NCBI GenBank assembly: GCA_021792455.1
Contig: JAJYUP010000007.1
Location: 1 to 52,661, forward strand
DNA: 52,661 bases
Direction of reading: 5' to 3'
DNA from: Actinomycetes bacterium
GTDB taxonomy: Bacteria; Actinomycetota; Thermoleophilia; Solirubrobacterales; Solirubrobacteraceae
Part shown: positions 8,476 through 16,124 of the stretch, in pieces
Position numbering within the stretch: the first letter of the stretch is position 1
Layout of the letters: the number at the start of each line of letters is the position of its first letter
The notes under the pieces: model-generated
Database searches by the model: none
The model's input: only the letters and a program-made list of their open reading frames with translations
Told to the model about the DNA's origin: nothing
Program-made: the position numbers and the translations under genes

Positions 8476-10620
8476 ATGACTCAGACCACCGATATGGCAC
8501 CGGCGGCGTCCGTCAATGGCAACGGCGCTCGGCGCGCCGGCTATGTGATTGGCGTGGACATTGGCGGTACGTTCACCGACGCCGCGGTGGTCGGCCCGGA
8601 CGGGCAGATCGTCACCGGCAAGGTTCCGACCCGACCGGACGATCGCGCGCGCAGCTTCTTCGAGGCGATCGAGGAGGCCGCAGACAAGTTCGGGATCTCG
8701 CTCGAGACGATGCTCGAGTCCTGCGAGCGCCTCGTGCATGGCACGACGACCGGCACGAACGCGCTGATCACGCGAACAGGCGCGGACGTCGGCCTGCTCG
8801 TCACCGCTGGCTTCCGTGACATGACGACGTTCATGAACGGCAAGGGTCGGATGGTCGGCCTGCCGATCGACAAGGTGCTCGATCTCGCTGGAACCGACAA
8901 GCCCACCCCGCTGATACCGAAGCGGCTCATCGCAGAGGTCAATGAGCGCGTGGATTTCGAGGGCGAGGTGATCGTCCCCCTCGATGAGGAAAAGCTGCGG
9001 CAGCGCATCCGCGACCTCCGTGAAGCGGGGGCGGAGGCCTACGCGATCAGTCTGATGTGGTCTCTGCGCAACCCCGAGCACGAGCGTAGGGTGCTGGAGA
9101 TAGTGCGCGAGGAGCATCCGGAGGCGTTCGCTTGCTGCGGGGCGGACCTCTCTCGGCGCATGGGCGAGTACGAGCGCACGATGACGAGCGTTCTGAACGC
9201 GTACATCGGCCCGCTGATGCGCCACTATGTGGAAGCGATCATTCACGGTGCGCGCGCGCGCGGGTACGAAGGTCGCGTGCTGTACACGCAGTGCGCCGGA
9301 GGTGCGATCACCGGCTCGGAGGCGGCAGCGGCGCCGGTCCGCACGATCCATTCAGGACCCGTCAGCGGCACGCTTGGCAGCGCCTTCCTCGCGACGAGGA
9401 TGCAGGAGCGCAACGTGATCGTCACCGACATGGGCGGCACCTCCTTCGACGTCAGCATCATTCGCGATCTGGAACCGGATGTGCGTGAGGTGTCGATCGT
9501 CGAGCGCTTCGAGATCTCCCAGCCTATGGTCGACCTCGACACGATCGGCGCGGGCGGCGGAAGCATCGCCTGGATCGACGATGCGGGTGGGCTGCAGGTC
9601 GGTCCCCAGTCTGCCGGAGCGGTCCCTGGGCCGGCCTGCTACGGACGTGGTGGCGTTCAGCCGACCGTCACGGACGCCGATGTCGTGCTTGGAATTCTCG
9701 ACGCCGACAACTTCCTCCATGGTGCGATGAAGCTCGACCGTGAGGCCGCGGAGAAGGCGATCACGCGCGTCGCCGATCCTCTTGGCCTCACTCTTCATCA
9801 GGCGGCGGCCGGGATAAACCGCATCATCGACTCGAAGATGGCGGACCTGCTGCGGCGCATGAGCGTACTGCGGGGCTTGGACCCCCGCGACTTCGTGTGC
9901 TTCGCTTTCGGAGGCAGCGGACCCGTGCACGCCGGCGCGGTCGCGCGCGACGCGGGTGTGAAGAGCCTCGTCGTGCCCGTCCTCCACGTCGCGCCCGTGT
10001 GGTCCGCATTCGGTGCGGCGATCGCCCAGGTGAGTCACGTCTACGAGCGTTGGCAGCCCCACACGATGCCGGCGGACACGGGTGTGCTCAACGCGATCTT
10101 CGAGGAGCTCGAAGCGTCCGCGCGCGCGCAACTGCTCGACGAGCAGTTCTTGGAGGAGCGGATCTTGATGCAGCGGTTCGCGCGGATGAAGTACAACGCC
10201 CAAGCGTTCGACGTGGAGGTGCCCGTTGCCCTCGGGACGCTCGGCAGCGAGGAGGTCGCCGCACTCGAGGAGGACTTCCATCGCGTCTACGAGGAGCTTC
10301 ACGGCAAGGGGTCCGGATACCGCGAGGGCGGCTGCAAGATCACGGCTCTGTTCGTGCGCTCACGGGGTCTCTCCGACCAGCCGGCGGTGATCGGCGGACG
10401 GGCGGGGACAGGTCCGCAGCGGCTCTCCCGGCCGGTCTACTGGGCGGAGTACGCCGAGTTCGTCGACACACCTGTGCTGCGACTCGAAGGCTCGCTCCTC
10501 GATGAGGATCTGAACGGGCCGATGCTCCTCGAGTTGCCTGACACGGTCGTGGTCATCCGTCCTGGCCAGAGTGCGAGCTTCGACGACCTCGGCAGCCTCG
10601 TGATCGACGTGAAAGGCTGA
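8476..10620 (+). CDS. HyuA-type ATP-binding subunit (hydantoinase A/acetone carboxylase beta-like)
   Basis: 714 residues with the actin/ASKHA-fold phosphate loop DIGGTFTD (28-35) at the N-terminus, HGTTTGTNALITRTG, CAGGAITGSEAA, DMGGTSFDVS and GAGGGSIAW, all diagnostic of the HyuA/oxoprolinase A family. These enzymes phosphorylate an amide or enol(ate) substrate at the expense of ATP and hand it to HyuB. Length agrees with acetone carboxylase beta (~715). The ATG at 8476 is preceded by GAGGAGCGCAGG and lies ten bases after the hyuB stop. A longer frame to 8227 exists but would overlap the hyuB zinc domain and has no family match. Partner of the upstream HyuB-gamma protein. Confidence 0.92.
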   Translation: MTQTTDMAPAASVNGNGARRAGYVIGVDIGGTFTDAAVVGPDGQIVTGKVPTRPDDRARSFFEAIEEAADKFGISLETMLESCERLVHGTTTGTNALITRTGADVGLLVTAGFRDMTTFMNGKGRMVGLPIDKVLDLAGTDKPTPLIPKRLIAEVNERVDFEGEVIVPLDEEKLRQRIRDLREAGAEAYAISLMWSLRNPEHERRVLEIVREEHPEAFACCGADLSRRMGEYERTMTSVLNAYIGPLMRHYVEAIIHGARARGYEGRVLYTQCAGGAITGSEAAAAPVRTIHSGPVSGTLGSAFLATRMQERNVIVTDMGGTSFDVSIIRDLEPDVREVSIVERFEISQPMVDLDTIGAGGGSIAWIDDAGGLQVGPQSAGAVPGPACYGRGGVQPTVTDADVVLGILDADNFLHGAMKLDREAAEKAITRVADPLGLTLHQAAAGINRIIDSKMADLLRRMSVLRGLDPRDFVCFAFGGSGPVHAGAVARDAGVKSLVVPVLHVAPVWSAFGAAIAQVSHVYERWQPHTMPADTGVLNAIFEELEASARAQLLDEQFLEERILMQRFARMKYNAQAFDVEVPVALGTLGSEEVAALEEDFHRVYEELHGKGSGYREGGCKITALFVRSRGLSDQPAVIGGRAGTGPQRLSRPVYWAEYAEFVDTPVLRLEGSLLDEDLNGPMLLELPDTVVVIRPGQSASFDDLGSLVIDVKG

Positions 10621-10630
10621 TCACGGCTCC

Positions 10631-11845
10631 GTGCTCTGCAACCTGACCGATTACGAGTCGGCGGCGAGGCGCAGGCTGCCGAAGGCCGTCTTCGATGTGA
10701 TCGCAGGCGGGGCAGGCGACGAGGTCACACTTGCGCGCAACCGCGCTGCCTTTGCGGATCTCTCGCTTCGACCTCGTGCGCTCGCTGATGTCAACGCACG
10801 GCAGCTGTCGAGCACCGTGCTCGGCATGCCCGTGTCGATGCCAGTGATGCTCGACCCGTGCGGGTATGCGCGAATGGCCCACCGCGACGCGGAGCTCGCG
10901 GTCGCCCGCGCGGCTGCGCAGGCGGGGACGATCTATGCGCTCAGCACGATCTCCAGCGTTCCGCTCGAGATCGTCGCTGGGGCAACTGATGCCCCGAAGT
11001 GGTTCCAGCTCTACCCACCGGCTGACCGAGACGAGTGCAGCAGGCTGATCGAGCGTGCGCAGGTGGCGGGGTTCCGTGCGCTGTGCGTGACGATCGACGG
11101 TGCTCTCGCGGGCCTGCGGGAGCGCGACAAGCGCAACCGCCTCACCGTCCCGCTGAAGCTCGGCCCGCGCCTGCTGCTGGAAGGCGCGTCGCGGCCCCGC
11201 TGGGCGGTCGACTTCCTGCGCGGCGGTGCCGGGCGAGGCGACCAGGGATTCGGGGCGATGGCCCGTCCGCAGCTGCTGCGCAACGCAGGAGCTGCGATCG
11301 CTGCGACCGCGCGGGCGATCACGGCTGAGGAGATCGAGTTCATTCGGCAGCGCTGGCGTGGTCCACTCATCGTCAAGGGCCTGCAGAGAGGGGATGAGTG
11401 CGAGCTGCTGCTCAGCCTCGGCATCGATGGCATCGTCGTCTCAAACCACGGTGGGCGTCAGTTGGACGGGGTGCGCGCATCCATAGAGACGCTTCCGGAG
11501 GTGGTTGAGGCGGTCGCCGGACGCGCGGAGGTCTTCCTCGACGGGGGCGTCAGACGCGGAACCGACGTGTTCAAGGCGCTGGCGCTCGGTGCGCGCGCCG
11601 TTCTCGTGGGACGGCCCTACCTGTACGGGCTGGCCGTAGCAGGCGAGGACGGAGTGCGTCAGGTGCTGGAGATGCTGAGGTTCGAGCTCGACCAGACGAT
11701 GGCGCTCGCCGGGTGCGCGAGGATCTCCGACATAGACCACAGCCACGTTGAGGTTCAGAGAACCGGACAGGCGAAACCGGGCGCGTCGGCCGCAGATCCC
11801 ACCCCACGCTCTCGAGACCGCCACCATGGGCTCGAGAGCGTGTGA
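10631..11845 (+). CDS. FMN-dependent alpha-hydroxy acid dehydrogenase/oxidase
   Basis: 404 residues of the glycolate oxidase/lactate dehydrogenase/mandelate dehydrogenase family. Catalytic and FMN-site elements: QLYPP (Tyr128), GLRERDKRN, LIVKG (Lys249) and VSNHGGRQLDG with catalytic His273, followed by FLDGGVRRGTDVFKALALGA for phosphate binding. It converts a 2-hydroxy acid to a 2-oxo acid. No membrane anchor is apparent, so it is probably soluble or peripheral. GTG start at 10631, ten bases after hyuA, so it is co-transcribed. A 12-bp stem hairpin overlaps its last codons. The true substrate is probably an intermediate of the pathway encoded around it. Confidence 0.9.
   Translation: MLCNLTDYESAARRRLPKAVFDVIAGGAGDEVTLARNRAAFADLSLRPRALADVNARQLSSTVLGMPVSMPVMLDPCGYARMAHRDAELAVARAAAQAGTIYALSTISSVPLEIVAGATDAPKWFQLYPPADRDECSRLIERAQVAGFRALCVTIDGALAGLRERDKRNRLTVPLKLGPRLLLEGASRPRWAVDFLRGGAGRGDQGFGAMARPQLLRNAGAAIAATARAITAEEIEFIRQRWRGPLIVKGLQRGDECELLLSLGIDGIVVSNHGGRQLDGVRASIETLPEVVEAVAGRAEVFLDGGVRRGTDVFKALALGARAVLVGRPYLYGLAVAGEDGVRQVLEMLRFELDQTMALAGCARISDIDHSHVEVQRTGQAKPGASAADPTPRSRDRHHGLESV
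11805..11842. terminator. Perfect 12-bp hairpin, likely bidirectional terminator
   Basis: CACGCTCTCGAG at 11805-11816 pairs with CTCGAGAGCGTG at 11831-11842, with a 14-base loop. It overlaps the 3' end of the 2-hydroxyacid oxidase gene and lies 23 bases from the end of the convergent cyclase-family gene. No U-run follows in either direction. It fits the GC-rich stem-only terminators common in high-GC actinobacteria. Confidence 0.6.
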
Positions 11846-11864
11846 GCGAGGCACGACTGTGTGA

Positions 11865-12866
11865 TCAGAAGATCGCGAGCGGGTTGACCTGGCTGCCCGA
11901 CGAGCCAACCCACCGGAGCGGCTCGATCGTAATCAGGAACTCCCAGCGTCCACGCTCCCGGCAGGCCTCGAGCAGCTGCTCGACGACGACATTGTCGATC
12001 AGCCAAGCGCCCATCGCCACGAGCGCAACGCAATGCACGGGCAACAGCAGCTCGACTTCCTCGTTCGGAATCTTCGAGCGCTCCTCCACTGGGATGTCGA
12101 TGATCTGAGTTGTCAGCCCGTAGCCGGACGGCTGGATGTCGTTCAGCGCGTCGGAGGAGATGACGGAGACGCCCCGCTCGTGCAACCAGGGAAGACATCC
12201 AGCGTGATAGCCGTTGCAGCGTCTGTCCGCAGGTCCCTGCACTTCGACGCGGCGCAGATATCCGGTCCGAGCTATCAGCACGTCGCCCTCTCGCACGCGT
12301 ACACCCTGCCGCTCCTCGGCGCCGTCCAGGTCCTCCGGGTAGATCGCCTCACCGGGCTCGAGCCAGTCGACTCCGCGCAGCCCCGGGATGTCGAGCAGAA
12401 CTCCTCGGCTCACGACACCGCCGCGCGCGTTCTCTATCCCCATCTTCCGCGCCCCGCTCTCGGGGGTGACTTCCGATGCCGGGTAGCCGTTGTAGAGCTT
12501 CCCATCCCAGGCCATATGGGATGGCGCATCCATGTGGGTGGGGGATCCGTGCGTCTGCATCTCGATCACCTCGCGCGTTCCTTGAATGCGGTGGCCGAGG
12601 TGGTGAACAGCCGTTTCGCGCTTCAGCACGGTTTCTCGACCTATCGGATCAGGGTTCTCCGGATCGAGGTCCATTCCGAGTGGGATGACAGCGCCATCCC
12701 TCACGAGCGCGATCGCCTCCAGACGCTTCTGCGGCGTGATGAGATTCAGCGTGCCGAGCTGGTCGTCCTCGCCCCATCGACCCCAGTTGGAGAGGCGCTC
12801 GAAGTAGGACAGGACCTCCTCCCTGCTCGGGATAGTCCTCGCGGTGACACCCTCCTCCGTGCTCAT
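11865..12866 (-). CDS. Cyclase-family metal-dependent hydrolase (kynurenine formamidase-like)
   Basis: 333 residues of the cyclase/arylformamidase family (PF04199 type). The metal-binding motif HGSPTHMDAPSHM (His106, His111, Asp113, His117) fits the family pattern HxGTHxDxPxH, and DVLIARTGYLR is a second conserved block. Members hydrolyse formamides, isatin or cyclic amides and lactones with a bound divalent metal. The ATG at 12866 is chosen because AAGGAG precedes it by eight bases; a longer frame upstream has no ribosome site. It is convergent with the oxidase gene and divergent from the FAH-family gene. It may open a ring or hydrolyse an amide produced in the same route, but that is inference. 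Confidence 0.88.
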   Translation of the reverse strand: MSTEEGVTARTIPSREEVLSYFERLSNWGRWGEDDQLGTLNLITPQKRLEAIALVRDGAVIPLGMDLDPENPDPIGRETVLKRETAVHHLGHRIQGTREVIEMQTHGSPTHMDAPSHMAWDGKLYNGYPASEVTPESGARKMGIENARGGVVSRGVLLDIPGLRGVDWLEPGEAIYPEDLDGAEERQGVRVREGDVLIARTGYLRRVEVQGPADRRCNGYHAGCLPWLHERGVSVISSDALNDIQPSGYGLTTQIIDIPVEERSKIPNEEVELLLPVHCVALVAMGAWLIDNVVVEQLLEACRERGRWEFLITIEPLRWVGSSGSQVNPLAIF

Positions 12867-13245
12867 GTGAATCGCTCCTTCGCTTCGTGGGTGAGCGCCC
12901 ATCGCCCAGGCGATGACTGCGCGGATGAGTCCTGAGGCTACGTGCCATGCTGTGCGAACGCAATGCGCGGCTCGCCACACTTTTCACCTGCTGGATTGTG
13001 TGTGACGCCAAAGCGCCGATGCGCGCGGACGGCAAGCGGCTTTTATCCGAGCGTGATCGATGCTGCGTCAGGGGCAGATCGTTGTGCGACCTCACAACGT
13101 CCTCCTCGGCAGCATTGTCGGCCCGGCCATGGCGGGCGCCACCGTTTGAGAGCAACATGCTTGCCTCACATCCGTACGCTGACGGTGCGCGCAGAGCAAT
13201 CTTTGAGTGATCGCTGCCGGAAGCATCGCCATGCGAGGAGTCTCC
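12867..13245. other. Divergent intergenic region between cyclase-family and FAH-family genes
   Basis: 379 bases, no credible gene on either strand. It must hold promoters for both outward genes and contains a perfect 7+6+7 inverted repeat at 13080-13099. Base composition is somewhat less GC-rich near 12980-13045. Confidence 0.6.
13080..13099. promoter_or_regulatory. Inverted repeat CGTTGTG-CGACCT-CACAACG, candidate operator
   Basis: A perfect 7-bp-arm palindrome with six-base spacer, centred between two divergent catabolic genes. Position and symmetry fit a dimeric repressor site controlling both. The spacing (TGTG-N6-CACA) differs from the Crp consensus (TGTG-N8-CACA), so a GntR- or LacI-like protein is more plausible. 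No matching regulator gene adjoins it. Confidence 0.4.
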
Positions 13246-13914
13246 ATGCCGATCACGATCGACATCCCCGGAAAGATCATCGCTGTCGGGCTGAACTACG
13301 TCGACCACGCGAAGGAGGCACGTGCGCCGATCCCCCGCGAGCCGATGATCTTCGCCCATTGGCCAAACGCGCTCATCGGGCCAGGCGACCCGATCCGCCT
13401 GCCGGACCCAGGCATCGACTGGAGAATCGACTATGAGGGCGAGCTCGCGGTCGTGATCGGGCGCGAGGGGAAGAACGTCGACGCTGCGGACGCGCTCGAC
13501 TACGTGCGTGGCTACTGCTGCTTCAACGATGTGAGCGCGCGGGGCCTCTACGACCCGGATTCAGGTGGTCAGCTCACGCTGACGAAGTCGCTCGACACGT
13601 TCGATCCTGTGGGCGAGATGACGGCAGCGGAGGCGATTGCCGACCCACAGGCACTCCGTATCAGGACTATCCTCAACGGTGAGGTGATGCAGGACGGCAG
13701 CACCGGGGACATGATCTTCTCTGTGGCGCAGCTGATTGCATACCTGAGCCGAACCGTGACTCTATGTCCTGGCGACCTGCTCGCGACGGGTACTCCTGCG
13801 GGCGTCGGAGTCGTGCGTGACCCGCCCGTGTTCCTGACAGACGGCGATGAGGTGACCGTCGAGATCGAGGGGCTTGTCCCGCTGACCAATCCCGTGCGCG
13901 CTGCAAAACTGTGA
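13246..13914 (+). CDS. Fumarylacetoacetate hydrolase-family protein
   Basis: 222 residues of the FAH/HpaG fold (hydrolases, isomerases and decarboxylases acting on acylpyruvate-like 2-oxo acids). Landmarks: GLNYVDHAKE (15-24) with the active-site His, metal ligands in DYEGELAVVIG, the block CCFNDVSARG, and KSLDTFDPVG. GTPAGVGVVRDPP is close to the usual C-terminal GTPxGVG motif. Length suits the single-domain class. The ATG at 13246 follows CGAGGAG by five bases; an in-frame start 39 bases upstream adds only non-conserved residues. Together with the HpcH-type aldolase it suggests processing of a 2-oxo-hept-dioate-like chain, but no ring-cleavage dioxygenase is present in the window. Confidence 0.9.
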   Translation: MPITIDIPGKIIAVGLNYVDHAKEARAPIPREPMIFAHWPNALIGPGDPIRLPDPGIDWRIDYEGELAVVIGREGKNVDAADALDYVRGYCCFNDVSARGLYDPDSGGQLTLTKSLDTFDPVGEMTAAEAIADPQALRIRTILNGEVMQDGSTGDMIFSVAQLIAYLSRTVTLCPGDLLATGTPAGVGVVRDPPVFLTDGDEVTVEIEGLVPLTNPVRAAKL

Positions 13915-13915
13915 G

Positions 13916-13933
13916 GCCGCAGCCCGGTGCGGC
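13916..13933 (+). terminator. GC-rich hairpin after the FAH-family gene
   Basis: GCCGCA-GCCCGG-TGCGGC begins two bases after the stop codon. The 6-bp stem can extend by a G-U and an A-T pair and is followed by TT then a G-run. It separates the FAH gene from tatA. Confidence 0.45.
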
Positions 13934-14089
13934 TTGGGGGCGGCGAAGATCTGCAGCTCCCCTTGTCGTGGGCCACAGGATCGCTCCAATGATTTTGGAT
14001 CGGCCGCTGTTGCGAGGGGCGCCCGCGGCTGGGAGGATGCTCGGTGAGGGGTCTCCGACCGATGCCATCGACTCTGCGAGGGAGGAAAC

Positions 14090-14362
14090 ATGGGACTCGA
14101 CAATCCTCTGCACATCGCGATGCTCCTGCTGATCGTCCTGCTCGTGTTCGGCGCGAAGCGGCTTCCTGAGCTCGGGCGTTCGCTTGGCAGCGGGATGCGC
14201 GAGTTCAAGCAGTCAGTGACAGGAGAAAGCCAGCAGATGGCGATCGTGCCGGCGAGCCAGCAGACCGCGCTCGCGGCGGCGAGCAAGCCCGAGGCCGAGC
14301 CTGTCCTACGCCCGTCGACGGGGCAGGCTGCACGCGATTCGGAGCTTCCCGACGCAAGCTGA
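14090..14362 (+). CDS. tatA: Sec-independent translocase subunit TatA
   Basis: 90 residues: short N-terminal stretch, one transmembrane helix (IAMLLLIVLLVFGA, ~9-22), the conserved hinge FGAKRLPELGRSLG, then an amphipathic helix and a charged, disordered tail. This is the standard architecture of TatA/TatE, which oligomerises to form the twin-arginine export conduit. GGAGG lies six bases before the ATG. No tatB or tatC adjoins it, as is common for scattered tatA genes. The Tat signal on the Liv binding protein in this window is one possible client. Confidence 0.93.
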   Translation: MGLDNPLHIAMLLLIVLLVFGAKRLPELGRSLGSGMREFKQSVTGESQQMAIVPASQQTALAAASKPEAEPVLRPSTGQAARDSELPDAS

Positions 14363-14436
14363 CCGAGGCTCGCGGTGCATCTCTGCTGGCCTCGGCACGC
14401 CGGAGCGCGGACCTGGAGCTCCGCTCGCGGCGGTGC

Positions 14437-15201
14437 TCAGCTGGTCAGCCCGCAGTCGATCAGCAGCGCAGGCAGCTCAGAGAGCGAGCTGATCGTCGAT
14501 GCGCACGAGCTCGCAGGTGCGCGAGAGCTCGCAGGTGCGCGAGAGCTCGCTGGTGCGCGAGAGCTCGCAGGGACGGCGGGCGTCTCGTTCGCGCTCAGCA
14601 GCACCGGCTTGATGCCGGCGGCGCAAGCGCCCTGAACGTCGAGCGCCACGGAGTCGCCGACGTGCACGGCTTGCGAGGCCTCCACGCGGGCGAGCGCGAG
14701 CGCATGCCTGAAGATCGCTGGATCCGGCTTCGCGGACCCAACTGCCGCGGAGGCGACGACCCCGTCGACCTTCGCGAGCAGCTGCGCCTGCTCGAGCGCC
14801 TCTTTGAGGCTGATGTCCCAGTTGCTGACGACGATCAGCCGCATGCCAGCGGCCTTCAGGGAGCAGAGCGCCTCCGCTGCGCCTGGCGCTGCGACGAATC
14901 GCAGCGAGGCGAGCATCATCTCGCGCACCGACTGAACCGTGGTCCTGCGGCGCGCAGCCTCTGGCAGCGCTGCGCGCAGGAGGGCGGCGCAGCGAGTCCG
15001 AAGCAGCAGCAGGGAAGCGGCGTCGTGACCTTCGAGGTGGTGTGCTCTGTAGTGGGAGATCTCAGCGGAAAACGCCTGCGCTGCCTGCTGCGGCGTGACA
15101 ATGATGCCGCGCTGCGCCAGTTGAGCTGACAGCAGCGGGCCAGGTGGCTCGATGTGGATGAGAGTGCCCATTGCGTCGAGCAGGACCGCACGCGGTCTCA
15201 T
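14437..15201 (-). CDS. HAD-superfamily hydrolase with C-terminal hexapeptide repeats
   Basis: 254 residues. Motif I is LLDAMGTLIH: nucleophile Asp9 is present, but the second Asp of DxD is Met11, as in haloacid-dehalogenase-like and HDHD3-like members. Motif II is IVVSNWDIS, the motif III Lys is in SAKPDPAIF, and motif IV is HVGDSVALDVQGA. The body is complete, followed by three ASSRAP-type repeats encoded by 18-bp tandem repeats near 14507-14572. The start ATG overlaps the stop of the small ORF upstream (ATGA), making macro protein, small ORF and HAD one operon. Substrate is unknown. Lack of the second Asp argues against a plain phosphatase. Confidence 0.85.
   Translation of the reverse strand: MRPRAVLLDAMGTLIHIEPPGPLLSAQLAQRGIIVTPQQAAQAFSAEISHYRAHHLEGHDAASLLLLRTRCAALLRAALPEAARRRTTVQSVREMMLASLRFVAAPGAAEALCSLKAAGMRLIVVSNWDISLKEALEQAQLLAKVDGVVASAAVGSAKPDPAIFRHALALARVEASQAVHVGDSVALDVQGACAAGIKPVLLSANETPAVPASSRAPASSRAPASSRAPASSCASTISSLSELPALLIDCGLTS
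14507..14572. repeat. 18-bp tandem repeat inside the HAD gene
   Basis: Units GAGCTCGCAGGTGCGCGA start at 14507, 14525 and 14543 (the third with one change, CTGG for CAGG), followed by a 12-base partial copy. In frame it encodes the Ala-Ser-Ser-Arg-Ala-Pro repeat near the HAD C-terminus. Copy number may vary between strains. Confidence 0.85.
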
Positions 15202-15464
15202 GCGCTCTGTGCGGATGGCCGCATGGGCAGGCGCTCGTCCTGGGGAACGCTTTGAGAGCCTCGCGCCCGCACCCGCCGTCTCGCTCGCTGGGGCGCGCGC
15301 AGCCGCTCGCCCTGTCCTCCTCGACCTGTGAAGCCCCTCGACTGGCCTGCCGCCGATCTCTGCCCGCGCGCGGTGGCCTCGGGCGCCTCGTCGACCCCGG
15401 CGCGGGGGTTGAACTGGCCTGCCGCAGATCGCTGCGCGCACACGAAAGCGCCCGTCGCGATCAT
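15198..15464 (-). CDS. Small unrecognised ORF between macro-domain and HAD genes
   Basis: 88 codons. I do not recognise a family. Its ATG overlaps the macro-gene stop (ATGA at 15464-15461) and its TGA overlaps the HAD start (ATGA at 15201-15198), the geometry of translationally coupled genes at both ends. The product is very basic (many Arg) and low in complexity. It contains two copies of QRSAAGQ from a near-exact ~22-bp DNA repeat at about 15341 and 15412. No membrane segment or signal peptide is visible. It could be a real small basic protein, a translated spacer that carries ribosomes from macro to HAD, or chance open frame in GC-rich DNA. Confidence 0.4.
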   Translation of the reverse strand: MIATGAFVCAQRSAAGQFNPRAGVDEAPEATARGQRSAAGQSRGFTGRGGQGERLRAPQRARRRVRARGSQSVPQDERLPMRPSAQSA

Positions 15465-16000
15465 CGACGGTCCGCCGCGATCGCCTCCTCATAGGCGGCG
15501 AGGTCGCTCTCCGAGAAGAGGCAGAACCGCACGAGCTCGATCTGAGGCATCGACCTGAGAGCCTGACCCACGGTCCTCGTTGCGATGAGCGCCGCCTCTG
15601 TGACCGGATATCCGAAGATGCCGGTCGAGATGCTTGGGAACGCGACCGAGCGGCATCCGATCTGCTCGGCGAGCTCCAGCGCGCTGCGGTAAGCGCTTGC
15701 GAGCAGCCGAGGCTCATCGGCCTTGCCGCCGCGCCACGCAGGGCCGACCGCGTGGATGACGTGGGAGCAGCGAAGCTCACCAGCTGAAGTGAGCCCGCAG
15801 CCGCCAACGGGTACGAACGGGTGCTCTTCAGATTCGCGGATGAAGAGAGGTCCCGCTGCGCGCGCGATCGCGAGCGCGACCCCGCCCCCGTGGGCGAGGT
15901 GGGAGTTCGCTGCGTTTACGATGGCGTCTGTGTCCTGCCGCGTGATGTCCGCGAGCAGGATCTCGATCCTCGAGTCGAAGTTGGTCGAATGCCCCGCCAT
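15461..16000 (-). CDS. Macro-domain protein (O-acetyl-ADP-ribose deacetylase-like)
   Basis: 179 residues covering one macro domain. The ADP-ribose pocket is seen in VNAANSHLAHGGGVALAIARAAG (~28-50), with the catalytic-loop Asn/Gly-rich segment, and in FPSISTGIFGYPV. Single-domain members remove ADP-ribose adducts or deacetylate O-acetyl-ADP-ribose. The ATG at 16000 is preceded by a TACGCT hexamer nine bases upstream, so the mRNA may be nearly leaderless. A longer frame to 16123 has only a low-complexity Arg/Pro extension. First gene of the minus-strand trio with the small ORF and the HAD hydrolase. Confidence 0.92.
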   Translation of the reverse strand: MAGHSTNFDSRIEILLADITRQDTDAIVNAANSHLAHGGGVALAIARAAGPLFIRESEEHPFVPVGGCGLTSAGELRCSHVIHAVGPAWRGGKADEPRLLASAYRSALELAEQIGCRSVAFPSISTGIFGYPVTEAALIATRTVGQALRSMPQIELVRFCLFSESDLAAYEEAIAADRR

Positions 16001-16009
16001 CGTCGCCTG

Positions 16010-16015
16010 AGCGTA
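16010..16015 (-). promoter_or_regulatory. -10-like hexamer TACGCT close to macro gene start
   Basis: TACGCT on the minus strand ends nine bases before the ATG. With initiation ~7 bases downstream the transcript would have a leader of only about two bases. No clear -35 box is visible. Confidence 0.3.
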
Positions 16016-16111
16016 ACCTCTTTCTCGCTTTGCCCGAGGACCCCTTCGACGCAGCGGCCCACAACGAGGCGGTGGCGGGGCACAGCGCTTCGTCGAAGCG
16101 TCCGCTTCCGT

Positions 16112-16117
16112 TACGGT
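16112..16117 (+). promoter_or_regulatory. -10-like hexamer TACGGT, leaderless start of the SDR gene
   Basis: TACGGT lies exactly seven bases before the ATG at 16125, with no ribosome binding site between. This is the spacing expected for a leaderless transcript in Actinobacteria, and it supports 16125 rather than the GTG at 16116 as start. Confidence 0.4.
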
Positions 16118-16124
16118 GCTCACT

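Noticed and set aside
13080-13099. Crp/GlxR binding site
   Set aside because: TGTG and CACA are separated by six bases, not the eight of the consensus.
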